Source: Chlorokybus atmophyticus
Lineage: Eukaryota; Streptophyta; Chlorokybophyceae; Chlorokybales; Chlorokybaceae
Assembly (NCBI GenBank): GCA_009103225.1
Contig: RHPI01002656.1
Location: forward strand, 19,891 to 83,890
Length of the DNA: 64,000 nt
Direction: 5' to 3'
Both the position numbers and the translations under genes were made by a program. The notes beneath the pieces were generated by a model. That model worked only from the letters and a program-made list of their open reading frames with translations. It was not told the DNA's origin and ran no database searches. Of the stretch, positions 49,811 through 64,000 are shown piece by piece. The stretch's first letter is position 1. Each line of letters opens with the position of its first letter.

Positions 49811-50410
49811 ATAGAATTTTTATTGTGTCCCGTCGTAACCTTCGTATGCGCTCCCCCACTGTATCTTGTCGTCAAACATGTTGTCAGTGCAATATTTACA
49901 CTGGCAGATGCAAGAGCATGCAGTTATGAGATTCAGAAGCAAGTTCAAGTGTCGATACCTATATCAAACGTATGTGTCAAGCCTATAAATGTAGGCTCTA
50001 CGCCCACCCCACACTCCCGCTCGCACATAATGCAGTTTGCATCTTTTGTACACACAAACCTCACCCTCCCGCGGTGCACACATGTTTTAGACTATCTATG
50101 TAGTATGCGCACTGCGTTGCGCAACAAACACCTAGGAAACATAACATCTTCATGTAAGCAGTTATAAGCAAAATTACAGCGCTATATACACACAAGTTAC
50201 AAAGGTTTATGCACACTCCCATGCCCATAGATATGTGGAGCACTGTGACATGGTTATTCGCCATGCTGTGTTTTGACAACAAACGTATACATGTATACCG
50301 TAGAAACATGAACCATGCGTTTCTTGGACCCCATGATTGGGTTTTGTGCAGGTCTTGGCAATTTCCACTTGAGCAATACCTATGAAGCAATAACGAAGCC
50401 AACTGAGCAC

Positions 50411-51236
50411 TTACAAGTTTGGATGGTGCATATCCATAGCATAATAAGCACTTGGGCATACAGCATGTATGCCTACCTGCACCGTTTTACCATCCTGCAT
50501 GGCGCCCTTAATCTTGTTTCCCAACTTAAGCTGAATGGAAGCCGAAGGAATTCTGACTTTAGGCATGTACTCATCTTCAGGCGAGTCCATTGTGATCAGC
50601 GGCTCGTCAAATATATCAACAATCAGAACTACTGAGGCTCCAGCTTGTTGGGCGTTGTATATCTTCTGCGTAAAATAGCAACCTGCGCGCATGCGCGTAT
50701 ATCGCAACAAGCCAGCACTGTGGCACCGGGCAGTAACATGATAAACGACAATCAATATCAAAGACATTAGCAACCAAGTGCACAGTGTGTGGTATTGCAT
50801 AACACTCACTTACCTCCTCCTCGATTCAGCATCACGATTTGTAAGACTCCACGTTGAGGTGAAAATGTGTGTCCACCTCCAGGGAAGGGCAGGCAACCAT
50901 CTTGATTGGCATCAGGGTACACAACTGTGCCTTGCAGACGCCACCTGTACTTTGGCACACCAAAATCGGCAAAAGCTGCGTCGTAATTACCATCGATGCC
51001 TGGTGCTCCCATGACGTGCAGGGCTGCGAAACAACATGCATATAAAATCCACCACAAAAACATCAAACAGATTGCAAGCGGACGCTTTGACAATCTGCAT
51101 TGCGCCGGCAACATACTCAGTACCTACCGTTGTCCTTCACTATGAAACTGGCATGCGCAACATGCCGCAGGCACAGCGAGGCGAACAACGCCCATGCTAG
51201 CGCCATTACAGCCAGGCGGCTGGTCGCCGACCCCAT
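50411..51236 (-). CDS. PA-domain protein resembling the N terminus of a vacuolar sorting receptor
   Basis: Exons in plus coordinates: 51128-51236, 50814-51023, and 50477-50682 or, read through, 50411-50682. The ATG at 51236 opens a clear signal peptide (LAVMALAWALFASLCL then HVAHASFIVKDN). The protease-associated domain follows: DAAFADFGVPKYRWRLQG, VVYPDANQDGC, CYFTQKIYNAQQAGASV, EPLITMDSPEDE and RIPSASIQLKLGNKIK. These match the ligand-binding PA domain of plant VSR/BP-80 receptors. The usual central Cys-rich region, EGF repeats, membrane segment and cytosolic tail were not found downstream, although about 690 bp lie before the HDAC stop. Reading through the last donor-like site (50476) gives a 196-residue secreted protein. 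It is either a short PA-only gene, a truncated copy, or a gene whose remaining exons I missed. Confidence 0.68.
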
Positions 51237-52080
51237 CACCACAGCCTGACGCTCTTAGGCCTCAGTTGCCCAACTCCTACAGGCCAGTCAAGAGAGAGAA
51301 GGCGAACAAGGTGCACCTTCGAGTCCATCTGAAGCCCCCGCAACACCTCACCGCCGCTGGCTAGCAGAAAATCACTCTCGACATCAAAATTTCGCCCCGC
51401 ACAGGTACCACGCGTATACCTGTGTTTTATCTGAGGCGTACAGGTTACCTCAGGTGTCTTACGGGTGTACCTCAGGCAGAATTGATGTGTCCAAATAACG
51501 GCTCACCACGCTCGCTTGCTGTGCTCAGCGAACGCGGTGAGCGCCTTGCAGACTGTGAATATATGTATTCACTGAGCGCATGCAGTGCTTCTTGGGGAAT
51601 GGATCGCCGGGAGCCCTGTTGTGACGGGAGGTCACCTCCCGGAGGTGTAGTCGAGGGCGGCGATATGGCCCTGCTCGCCCTGCTCAATGACTGCGATAAG
51701 CTGGCATGCTTGTTGTCCTTGGGATAACACTAAACCAAGCCTATCGACGCCCTACCCGTGTGGTGCTGGCTGCCGTGGGAGTTGCAGCTACTGTTGTTGC
51801 CGGAGCAGGCCGAGGCGCTCCACGCCAAGGCCGTCCTCGTCTCGTCTGTCTCAGGCTGTAGTCGCGGCGGTGTTCCTGCTGCGTACGTACTTAGTGGAGC
51901 GCAGGGCTTTCGTTCTCAACAAGGCGGGAGCTCGTCCGGCACTCGCTCACCAGGCATGCAAACCCCTAACCCCAAACGACAGCAACACCTGGGCAGGGGT
52001 CTACTGTGCGGCAAGTCAAGCTGCTGAGGTGTCATCTTGTGAGCACTTTCAATACCAAATCGTCGACTCTATTTGTGTAC

Positions 52081-52342
52081 TCGTTTTGTATGTAGCATGT
52101 TGCTGTTCAAACATTACATTCGGGTGCAGGAAAAGGCCCCCCGACTGTCCGGCTGTTCCATCTCAACCTGGTATCGAGGCCGACAACTTGTATGCCCTTG
52201 CTGCTGTACTGCCTTGCTGCTGTACTCGTTTTGTATGTAGCATGTTGCCTTTCAAACATTACATTCGGGTGCAGGTTAAGGCACCCGACTGTCCGGCTAT
52301 TCCATCTCAGCCTGGTACCGAGGCCGACAACTTGTATGCCCA
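52081..52342. repeat. About 145-bp tandem duplication
   Basis: Copy 1 begins at 52081 and copy 2 at 52226; both contain tcgttttgtatgtagcatgt and then gactgtccggct and ccgaggccgacaacttg-like words near their ends. Copies differ by scattered substitutions and a one-base change in a C run (six C in copy 1 against CACCC in copy 2). Each copy has an AG acceptor-like and GT donor-like border, so this could be a duplicated exon. Confidence 0.85.
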
Positions 52343-54705
52343 TTGAATGCCCTTGCTAGAGACATGGGCGTTCATCTTCCGCTAACTACACTCCCATTCT
52401 CTGCTGCAGCTTTCAAACACACAAGTTATGGAGACACTGAAACCAAGCACGGCAAGGCAAACAAGCTTGGACAATTGGCACAATTTGCTCGCCTTTCAGA
52501 GGAGAGTCTGCTGGCCGTGTTGCACGCGATGCTGCACCACCATTACAGGTACCCTGCTGCGACGAGAGCAAGGTGCTGATGAGAGCAAAGAAGGAGCTCG
52601 GCAACGTGTGCATAGAGTGCTTCAAAAGAAGTTCTCTTCCGGCAGCGTCACGGGGATTCCACTGGTAACTTGTACACAGAACATGTGTTGGCGTACATGT
52701 TTTTACTAAGACAGGTTGATCTAAATGACTGTGCCAACTTTTCTATGGAATCTGTGCAAACATGTTGAACATGTTGCTGACTTGTACCACACTGCACGCC
52801 TACAGAACGCCCATACCGATAGGTCTATTCGCAGTGTGGCTGTTTTACCGCTTTCACTTCTCAACTGCGCTGCCTCCCGTGGGTGGGGGAATGCAATGCT
52901 TGCGAGTTGTGTAACATAGTACTGTTTTAAACCGTATTGTGTGTAGGTAAGACCTGACACCGTCCAAGTGCAGCAGACGATGGCTTACAAAACTTGTTAA
53001 TGGCGGTACAGCATCAATGTTGCGGGTAGGTTTGCAGCATTGAAGTTTGTGGTTTGCACACTGCAACGGAACAGGCTGTCTTATGCGCACATCACGTTGT
53101 GCCAATCAGCCTTGTACAAAGTTGTGCGTGCATGTTGCGTTTGTTGTCTGCCCCGTTTAGTAAACCTTGTGCTCAATTGCATGGTATGACTTGTCTGGCG
53201 TTGATCCTTCCTGTAGCTCAAATCTTATGCATTTCTTCTAAGAGCTTGAAGCTTAAAAAGCACACCGATGTGGACACCACGGCTGTGGGCTCACGTTGCA
53301 GCAGAGCGCGCTGGGCGTGCCACTGGATTAAAAGATAACGGTGCTGCTGCTGAGCCGTCTTAGAGCACACATGTATACACAAAAGTTGTTTCATACTGTA
53401 CTACTGCAGGCGTGCGCGCGTGTGTGTGTCCTGCTTGTGTGCGTGTGCTGTTTGTGTGCATGCTAGTGGCGTGATAGTGCGTGCAAGGGTGTTTGCGAAA
53501 GCAGGCTAGGATTCAGAGCAGGTTGTGGACAAGAGAAGAGACACGAAGGTTACGCATTAAGACCTGGATGCAATGGCTTATGTACGTATATGTATGTGTT
53601 GCTTGACATGACTCCTGTAGCTGCATGCCTTCATGCGGTGACCATGCTGCCCAAATACGCTTTCAAGCTCTGTACTGGGCTTTACATTCAAACATTATGC
53701 AAGCGGTCACAAGCGCCATGAGGCATTTTGTCATGTGCTTGCCAACTACAGCAATATACCCGACCATACTCCTGCGCCTAGTGACTCAGCTCTCAGCCGC
53801 TGTGTTGGCCATGTTGGTCAGCAGCGAGACCTTAACAACATCACACAGCATCAAGGTCTACCTCAATGGTGGGGTTGAAGGCAAGGGCAGGAAGCACATC
53901 AGAGGCGGCAGGGCGCCGGAGGCAGGTTGGGGTGTTGGGTGCAAGGAGGGGAAGGAGAGAGGTTCTTGTATCAGCGGGGTTTACGTGTAGGCAAGAAGTT
54001 GCTTCTGTTGGTTTAGGCAATGTGCGCACATGGGCAGGTGTGCACATGGCTGATGACTTGGGGACCACACGGCCTTCCATGTTTGACAGGGTGTTGCCCG
54101 GTGAACATTTCGTCATTCTAAGCCGCGTTCGTGGCTACCGCCAAAGGCGGCTAATTCTTTTGCTAGTCCTTGTGTAAGGAACAGCTAAAGCATTTCCATT
54201 TTTTGGCAGTAGCCACGGAAGAGGCTTTGCGAAGTTTCCTCGTGGGAACGCATCAGTTGTTGTGGAAGGTTGGAAAGGCTATAGCTAGGAAAGAAGCCTT
54301 GGCTATTTTTTCCATGGCAAATGCCCATCTTTGCTTCAGGGTGTTTGGCTTAGCGCTTACATGTAATGTGCATGCAATGCGATCTGCGCACTGCTGCGGT
54401 TGCACATACAAGTCACGGCAATATCCTGCGACGGACAATTTGTAAGGTAAGGCACAAGCTCAGGCTCAGGCCCAGGCCCTGTGGGCAGGCATTGATCTTG
54501 TTGTATGCCCATTTGCATATTTAATGAGGTGGGCAGCAGAGTACTTGTAATGAGTATACCATAGAAACACGTACACCGATATTTTGTCCAAAACATAATT
54601 ACTATAAGCCATAGATTAAAATTGTAATTATTAAATCGAGGCCATACTGGCTACAAGGTCAATGCAATTAATTGAAAGACCCAACATATAAGGGACGTTA
54701 ACGTT

Positions 54706-54737
54706 AATGTTATATCGAATTAATTTGATATAACATT
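54706..54737. repeat. AT-rich inverted repeat
   Basis: Exact 11-base arms 54706-54716 and 54727-54737 around a 10-base AT loop, in the AT-rich non-coding segment. Confidence 0.85.
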
Positions 54738-55529
54738 CATCCATAAATATAGCTCAGACCGAAATGTATGTGGCGCTACAGCAATCGAGCCCGGTGATCG
54801 CATGCTTTTCGGAGCTTGATGATGTGTACACATGCGGACGGAACGCGCATGTAGCAACGTGTGAGTATGCAACATGTTGCATGTGCCTAACATTTTAAGG
54901 ATTAATATACACATCAGTGTACGTGCAAATACGCGCCATAAGCATTAATTTACTTGATATGACATGCTGCTAACGTAGCAATTCTCATATGCATAGAATT
55001 GCATATCAGTCTGCGCTTCGCATGATTCGCAATCCAAATCAAGTTTATAGCGGCAGAGGTGTGCTGTTGTAAATGCTTTTGGTTTCAGCATTATCAACTT
55101 AAGTCGAATCAATGCAAATTTCTGCTTGCAACAACATCAATCGACCATGACATAACGAATGTTATTGACTTGCAGGCATTGTCTGTAATCGATATGTTAT
55201 GGATGTCCACACTCGCACATTGATATGTTAGTAAGTCTTAAAAGGTTAAACTGTTGCGCATTGCATGACATATGCCGTTATGCTGATCAAAAATAAAAGG
55301 TGTGCAATGGGTGGTAGATGAATGCAAGAGCGTTTGCATCATGCTAGCTGCATATATGATTGTGATGGTGCAATAGTATTAAATAATATCAACCAAGTAA
55401 TGTTCAACAAGACATTTAAATATATGCTTACCAGCAATACCAGTAGGGTCCACTGATGAGTACAAGCTTGTCTATCGTACTTATGCGAATACAATTCCCT
55501 TTACCCCCCCTCCCCCCTAGAAGGAATAT

Positions 55530-55630
55530 AAAATCATTAGGGGGTGTTGTAATAGAGCTGCTTAATGCCCGTCAAGGGGTTACATTTAAAGCCCCCCCGC
55601 GAAAATGATTGGGGATGTTGTAATAGGGGG
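55530..55630. repeat. Imperfect direct repeat, 72-bp spacing
   Basis: The words aaaatcattagggggtgttg (55530) and aaaatgattggggatgttg (55602), each followed by taatag, recur about 72 bp apart near C-rich runs. The gttgtaatag core also occurs in the 90-bp repeat near 10 kb. Confidence 0.7.
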
Positions 55631-56028
55631 TCGATTCGCACAAATACGGTTTTATTCATTGCAACACGAACCCTGCTGTTATGAGTCATGATAAATTGAC
55701 TTTGTTTACCCTATCTGCAACTGTGCCACTGGGCGATTGACTGCGCGGTCCTCATGGGTCCAAGTTTGATAAGTTATCAATGACAACGGTTGCTGACAGG
55801 CCAACACCCCCGCCGTGAGGACCTCACGTGCCTCACACGTCACGGCGCCTACCACCCAGCCAACAGGTGGTTGTCAACACTCGCGGCAGAGCGTCGGAGA
55901 GACAGTCGTTGCAGACTGTTGCTGACAAGCAACGACATTACATCACTCACCCGTACACTGTCCCAGTCCTCCCCCGCCCATCCCTTCCCCTCCTCCTCCT
56001 CCTCACTGGGTTTTAGCCTCCCCCCCTC

Positions 56029-57634
56029 ATGCAGCCGGCGGCGGCGGCGCAGGTGCTAAAGCCCGTGAAGGCTAGCTGGCGTCCCGTCGAGATGGGCGGG
56101 CCTCAGCCGCCGCGTCCTGTTGGCGAGGGAGGGTCGCAGACGGTGAAGGATGAGCTGTTCGCCAATAACCGGTTGTGGGCGGAAGCTATTAGGAAGGCGG
56201 ACCCGACGTTCTTTGATAGACTCGCATTGGGGCAGTCGCCTGAGATACTATGGATCGGGTGAGTGAATGTGTAGGGGATGGTCTTGGGGTGGGGTGGGGT
56301 GGGGTTAATTGTGTGATTGTGACAGATGTACCATCTGTGGTGAATTGTTTCTTGAGTTTGCTGGAGTGTCTGATGCAGGTTTGTGTTGCGTTCGATTTGA
56401 GCTAATATTTAGGGATTGTTAGGAAGATGGTTGCCAGATATTTTGTCTGAGAGTTGTTTCAGATTGACAATCAACACACTTGAACAGTTACGCACGATCG
56501 TTGGTCCAACATCTATTGTTTAACCTGACGCGAAACAGATGAAGTGAATGCCAGGCTCAGTGAGTTTCGGTGTGTCAATCCTTGTCAAAAGACATCAGCT
56601 TGTTACGCGTCACCTTGCCAGGGACTACCACGAGTTGTATGGTTGTGATCGACCAATCCAACATGGATAGCCTGTCAAAATTGTGGTTGTAAATTGTCGT
56701 GTGTGCAGGTGTTCCGACAGCAGGATGCCTGCAGAGGACCTGATTGGCAAGATGCCCGGTGAGGTGTTTGTGCACCGTAACGTGGCGAACGTGGTCGTGC
56801 ACACGGACTTCAACTGCCTGTCCGTCCTCGAGTATGCCGTCAAGGCCCTCAAGGTCAAGCACATCGTCGTCTGTGGACACTACTCGTGCGGAGGCGTCAA
56901 AGCATCCATGGAAGACACATCCGTAAGAACATGAACCATGCTAATTGTTGTTGTGTTTGTTGCAGTTGTTGTTTTGTTGGCATGGCATATGTTGTTGTTG
57001 CCATGTGACACAACAACAAGTAGACTTGTGGTTGAGGTACTGTGATTTCCTTAGATGATAGCTATGACAGTTGTTGTTGTGCTTATGCGACACAGTACAA
57101 CAGTATACTCATTGTGTCACCACTGACGTTGCCACTGCCACAGGTTGGGCTTGTGGACAACTGGCTCCGGCACATCCGCGACGTGCGTGTCAAGTACGAC
57201 AGTGAGCTTGAGCAGTATGCCAGCGGGGGCGGAAATGCCGCGGACAAGATGTGCGAGCTCAACGTCATTGAACAGGTAGAAAGACCCACACACAACCCAC
57301 ACACAACAAACACACACAGCGAGAGTGAGAGAGGGAGAGAGAGAGAGTGAGAGGGAGGGAGGGAGGGAGAGAGGGAGAGGGAGACTTACACTCTGCTATG
57401 TTTCAACAGGTTAAGAACGTGTGCAGCACAACGATAGTGCAGAACGCATGGCGGGACAACCAGGACCTGACGGTGTACGGTTGGATCTACAACCTCAAGG
57501 ACGGTCTTTTGAACGACCTGGGCGTCTGCATGCACGCCGCCTCCGACATCCCCAAGCAGTACCGCATGGCCGTCACCAGCTCCCTCAAGGCCGGCTCGGT
57601 TACCAAGTCCTCGCACGATGACCACGGCCACTAG
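56029..57634 (+). CDS. Beta-carbonic anhydrase
   Basis: Exons: 56029-56258, 56709-56922, 57144-57275, 57410-57634 (TAG); 266 residues. It interconverts CO2 and bicarbonate, in algae often as part of carbon concentration or pH control. Motifs of the beta class: [11 protein letters not shown] at the N terminus; [14 protein letters not shown] with the first zinc Cys and the Asp/Arg dyad; [39 protein letters not shown] with the zinc His and second Cys. The C-terminal region [14 protein letters not shown] and [19 protein letters not shown] is typical of beta-CAs of plants and bacteria. The first 25 residues ([16 protein letters not shown]) are short for a transit peptide, so location is open. The tail is His-rich (HDDHGH). 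Intron 57276-57409 holds a GA-rich tract. Confidence 0.97.
57318..57383. repeat. GA/GGGA purine tract in carbonic anhydrase intron
   Basis: Uninterrupted-purine style GAGA and GGGA repeats occupy most of intron 57276-57409, between donor and the pyrimidine tract. Confidence 0.85.
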
Positions 57635-58625
57635 CACGCCCACCATGACACCAAGGCCACGTCCGCAAGGTGAACGGGCGCAGGCAAAGTGAGGTAAAAT
57701 TCTGCCGTGTGAGCTGCTCGGCAGCAACTGGCGGTGCCTGTCAGGTGCGACACAACAAGTAGGCATTTTGTGTACTTGTTCTTGATCATTGGGGAATGGA
57801 CCATGTATTCCCCAGGCGATGATAGTGATGTAGCAGTAGTTGCATTGGCTTCCTTGCGGTCCTGTAGACTGACTGCACAAAGAAGAAGCATGCATTGCAT
57901 GCTTCAGTTATGCTTGCAGGTAATTGAAGTACATGCCCTGAGTATGATACAACATAGGCGCTTGTGCAAAACTGCTGGCATCTGTCACTACGCACCACAA
58001 GATCTGTCAAGACCACAACGCATGCAAGCAATTGCCATTCAAGCAAGCACATAATAACTGAGTACTGATAGGAGCATCCTACTAAGCATCTTACTTTATC
58101 ACCTACACATCGTCCCTTGGACCCCAAACAACACAAGCTGTATGAAATTCAACCTGACCTGGCATTGCTGGATTTGTTGGCCGCTTGCATTCACAACGTC
58201 CTATGTACTCATGTTGCAAACTACTTACTTGACATGGAACGTAACTGCCTACAGAGGTTATATGTGTGTAGGACGAAGAAAGCTGTGACAGTGGTACTGC
58301 GCAGTCGGCCACCAACTGCGCGTACTCATCCGCTCTGGCTGCTGCTTGCCCACGCAACCCACCATTTACAACCTTTCAGCATAACACAATCAATTCAATT
58401 CAACCAATACTCATCTCATACCATATTGAGTTGCATTGCCCTAATAATGCACAAGCACACGTGCTAACATCCAACCAAAGGCATGAGTATCAACATGAGC
58501 TTTGGGCAGCACCAGGATACTCCGCAGCAGCAATATGAAAGCAGTACCTGCAAAAGGGATGCCTGTGTGCCGCTGGATCCTTGTAACAGTACGTAGAGGG
58601 AGATAACCAAGGCAGGGCAAAATGG
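57635..58625. other. Intergenic region between convergent genes
   Basis: About 1 kb between the carbonic anhydrase and RlmN stop codons. Short ORFs occur on both strands, but none has recognisable motifs or splice borders. Confidence 0.65.
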
Positions 58626-61585
<2,960 letters not shown>

Positions 61586-62410
61586 GCCTGCAATTTTGGA
61601 CTGCGTGCGTAGAAATTCATTTCGTTTGGCTGCCCTGCTGGTTTTCAACTGGCGGACTGTTTAAGAATTCAAAGCTCAATTTGAGCTCAGCTGTGAGCAG
61701 GCAGTGGTGGCGGTGGCGGCGGGCGGAGGGGGAGGGGGAGGAGGGGAAGGAGGAGGAGATGGATATTCCTGGTGCCAGCGAGGTGCCTGGCATCGTTGGC
61801 GCAAGTGGGGAGGCGCGGATCTCCTGCTGGGATGCTGCCCGTCTTGGTCCGTGCCTGTCCTGCCTTCTTGGTTTTTTCTTGGTTTTTCTATCGTTGTCTG
61901 TGTTGCCTGATGTGTGCAATGAGACTGCTCTGTACGCCTGTGAAGTATTGTCTAAGGTTTTTCTATCGTTGTCTGTGTTGCCTGATGTGTGCAATGAGAC
62001 TGCTCTGTACGCCTGTGAAGTATTGTCTAAATGCTTGGGCGAGCTGCGGGAGGGATCATGCTCAGGCGTGTCTTTCCCTGTTGTTGAGTGTTTGGGGACT
62101 GGTTATGCTGGCTATGTTGAAGCAGGCGGCAGCAGTGACAGCTGCTGCAAGCTGATGTGATGGAAGCTCAGATTGTGCGGTACGCTAACAGCTGTCATAT
62201 TAGATTGCAGCTGTTCTGTTCGAGATGGCTATTTTGGTTGGCCACTGGTAGTCATTATGGTGCTGGCTTTGAATTACACTAGTACTCACACAACTTTGTG
62301 CTTGATCAATGAGGCGGTGTAGTGGTGTCTACCAAGTGACTGGTTGCGTCCTGCCAGTCTCATCAATACGTTTAACACTTGACAAAACTCATTGTGTGCT
62401 CATCGTGCAG
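61586..62410. other. Divergent region with 75-bp in-frame tandem duplication
   Basis: Region between RlmN and the first recognised ATAT exon. An ORF runs on the plus strand to a stop at 62160 (MDIPGASEVPGIVGASGEA onwards from about 61760) and contains the tandem duplication 61881-62030. It may be the 5' exon(s) of the ATAT gene or non-coding; the expected ATAT N-terminal motif was not found. Confidence 0.45.
61881..62030 (+). repeat. 75-bp tandem duplication, two copies
   Basis: Units 61881-61955 and 61956-62030 read identically (tttttctatcgttgtctgtg through tgtgaagtattgtcta). The period is 75 bases, that is 25 codons, so it duplicates a hydrophobic peptide (FLSLSVLPDVCNET...) in frame within the surrounding ORF. 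Confidence 0.93.
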
Positions 62411-64000
62411 CCTCATTGACGCGTGAGCAGCAAATAATTATGCGCGACCTCATCGACACGATGGGAGCCTTGTCGTCACGCGCACAGGTAGCCCACACAT
62501 TCCATTACGCCTCAACCAAGCTAAATCAAGCATGTAGCTGTTGGCATTCACAGGCTTGATTACTCGCACCGAACCACAACTGATTTCCCATTGCGTGTAG
62601 AATCTGCCAAAGGTCATAACGGATTTTGCGCGCGTGTGGAGCATGCCGCAGCGGCTGTACCTGGTGGCGGCGCCCGCGGGAGCCATCCCCGGCGCGCGAG
62701 GCAAGAAGGGCGTCAGCATCCTGGGACTGTTGAAGGTCGGACCGAAGAAGCTTTTCATACGAACAAGTAAGAACCAGCCTACTGTGTTGTGGTGTGGTAG
62801 AGATGTACTGCTGCGGTATGTATACACTGCGTGCGCTGCGCCTGTGTGAGACACTTCTGCTATGCTTTGCATGAAGAGTTGTACACGGGTCCGGTTTGTT
62901 GGACAGCTGCACAAGCGTGTGTATCGCTCGTGTACACATCTCTGCAGCTGCTGATTGTGTCTCAGGATGTGCAAACTTTCTGTCAGTCTGCTATTTACCG
63001 GTACCAGGCAGCAACATGTAATCACATCTGCTCGGTTGGTTCAAACCTGTAAGCACAAGCAAGCCCGTGTATGAGGTTCATGTGTTGATGTTTATCTGTC
63101 ACGGCAGGAGGGCAGGATTTGAAGGAGATTGATCCGCTCTGTGTGTTGGACTTTTACGTCCATGAAAGTCAGCAGCGGTAATGGGCATGCGCTTGCTAGC
63201 GTCATGTGCAGCACGCTTGGGGACTTGCTTACAAGACGCTGCCACGTGCAGGTTGGGACTGGGCCATTATTTGTTTGAGCACTTTCTGCAACAAGAGAAC
63301 GTGCATCCTGCAAGTCTCGGGTGAGTTGGCATATGGTTCCAGCTATTTCGTTTGTTTTTTTCTTGCACGCAATAACACTTGGCACTTAACGTGTGTCACC
63401 GACTTATGTTTGCTTGTTGTGATTGTGTCAGGTATGACAAACCCTCACCAAAGCTGATTGGTTTCATGGCAAAACATTACGGGCTCAAGGACTTCGTTCC
63501 ACAAGTAAGCCCAACAGCACTAGTTCTCGCAGTAGTACATTTGCACTCATTGCGCAATCGCGGCTTGCTGAATAATGCTTTATGTGTGTTACAGATGAAC
63601 CACTTCGTGGTGTACAACAAGTACTGGGAGGTGGCAGGCGAGGCGCGCGGTAGCAAAGGCAACAAGTTGCAACGGAAGGTGCTTGAAGAGGCGGCGGCAT
63701 CCTCGCACCGATCAACGCCCAACAATACGCAGAGCAACGGCTTCGCGCGGCCCTCACCAAAGGGTTCTCCCGCGTTGACTCGCGCATCCTCGTGGTCTTC
63801 TTCCAGACCCGCCCAACGCGACGGCGATGCTCCCGCGGGCCAACCGAATGTGGACTACAGGCAAAGGCCACCGGTGCAAGATGATGAGCCGTCTCCACGC
63901 GAGAACTATGCCAACGACGTAGCGTCCCCACACAACAATGCGTACCCGCAGGATGGGTATGATGATGGCAACAACAACCCCTATGCACAGTATCCCCAAC
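62411..64000 (+). CDS. ATAT1: Alpha-tubulin N-acetyltransferase (MEC-17/ATAT1 family), partial at both ends
   Basis: Exons: 62411-62487, 62601-62766, 63108-63177, 63252-63320, 63432-63504, 63595 to beyond the window. The enzyme acetylates Lys40 of alpha-tubulin in the microtubule lumen, a mark of flagella. Motifs: LTREQQIIMRDLIDTMG, KGVSILGLLKVGPKKLF, LCVLDFYVHESQQR (catalytic core), LGLGHYLFEHFLQQENVHP, YDKPSPKLIGFMAKHYGL and VPQMNHFVVYNKYW. After the GNAT domain comes a disordered Ser/Pro/Asn-rich tail (RPSPKGSPALTRASSW, later Asn/Tyr/Gln runs) that is still open at 64000. The first listed exon starts in mid codon, so a start exon lies upstream and was not identified. Its presence argues for a flagellated organism. 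Confidence 0.93.

Larger units (their letters stand above)
51237..56028. other. Weakly coding, repeat-bearing region
   Basis: No gene could be assembled. Plus-strand open stretches with coding flavour exist: 51745-51960, which reads TRVVLAAVGVAATVVAGAG in one frame and AVVAAVFLLRTYLVERRAF in another, as if frameshifted; 52409-52549 (QFARLSEESLLAVLHAM); about 52549-52664; and a possible C-terminal stretch ending in TAG at about 53361. They may be remnants of one broken gene or exons with unclear borders. The region from about 54.5 to 55.7 kb is AT-rich and non-coding. A tandem duplication lies at 52081-52342. Confidence 0.45.

Overview
This is a nuclear contig from a eukaryote, most likely a flagellated green alga (prasinophyte or early streptophyte grade). 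The gene content supports this: an NYC1-type chlorophyll b reductase, plastid-targeted GrpE, a plant HDA14-type deacetylase, a plant vacuolar-sorting-receptor-like PA domain, and an alpha-tubulin acetyltransferase, which implies stable flagellar microtubules. Genes are cut by many short spliceosomal introns (about 118 in my models, mostly 70-350 bp). The species assignment is inference. A 28-base N gap flanked by poly-C shows this is a draft assembly.

Layout: 75-2936 (+) EGF-like/GT29 sialyltransferase-like enzyme, 5' end outside the window; 3633-6927 (-) DUF885 hydrolase; 7283-9368 (+) plastid GrpE; 10574-12060 (+) unknown protein; 12255-16113 (-) MORN-repeat plus filamin-repeat protein; 16838-24810 (+) REV3, catalytic subunit of DNA polymerase zeta, reconstructed in 25 exons; 24.8-32.0 kb mostly non-coding, AT-richer and dense in palindromes; 32041-33294 and 33966-35683 (-) two tandem 1-Cys peroxiredoxins; 35.7-37.9 kb AT-rich with the assembly gap; 37860-40675 (-) NYC1; 41614-43411 (+) isopentenyl-diphosphate isomerase; 43566-44183 (+) small unknown gene; 44635-46419 (-) fumarylacetoacetase; 47275-49724 (+) HDA14-type deacetylase; 50411-51236 (-) short PA-domain protein; 51.2-56.0 kb weakly coding and repeat-bearing; 56029-57634 (+) beta-carbonic anhydrase; 58626-61585 (-) RlmN-type radical SAM methyltransferase; 62411-64000+ (+) alpha-tubulin N-acetyltransferase, cut by the window end.

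These are ordinary housekeeping, plastid and cytoskeletal genes with no shared pathway. Five neighbouring pairs are head to head and probably share promoter regions: DUF885/GrpE, MORN-filamin/REV3, NYC1/IDI, FAH/HDAC and RlmN/ATAT. For nearly every model, exon phases join without a break and the total is divisible by three.

I did not find a convincing new multi-gene system. The most interesting signals are: an unusually high share of GC-AG introns (6 of about 118); introns with long alternating TG/CG tracts, usually TG on the sense strand; repeated near-perfect hairpins in introns, in intergenic DNA and over one start codon; a MORN-filamin fusion; a PA-domain protein that looks like a vacuolar sorting receptor without its rest; and several exact or near-exact tandem duplications (75, 90 and about 145 bp).
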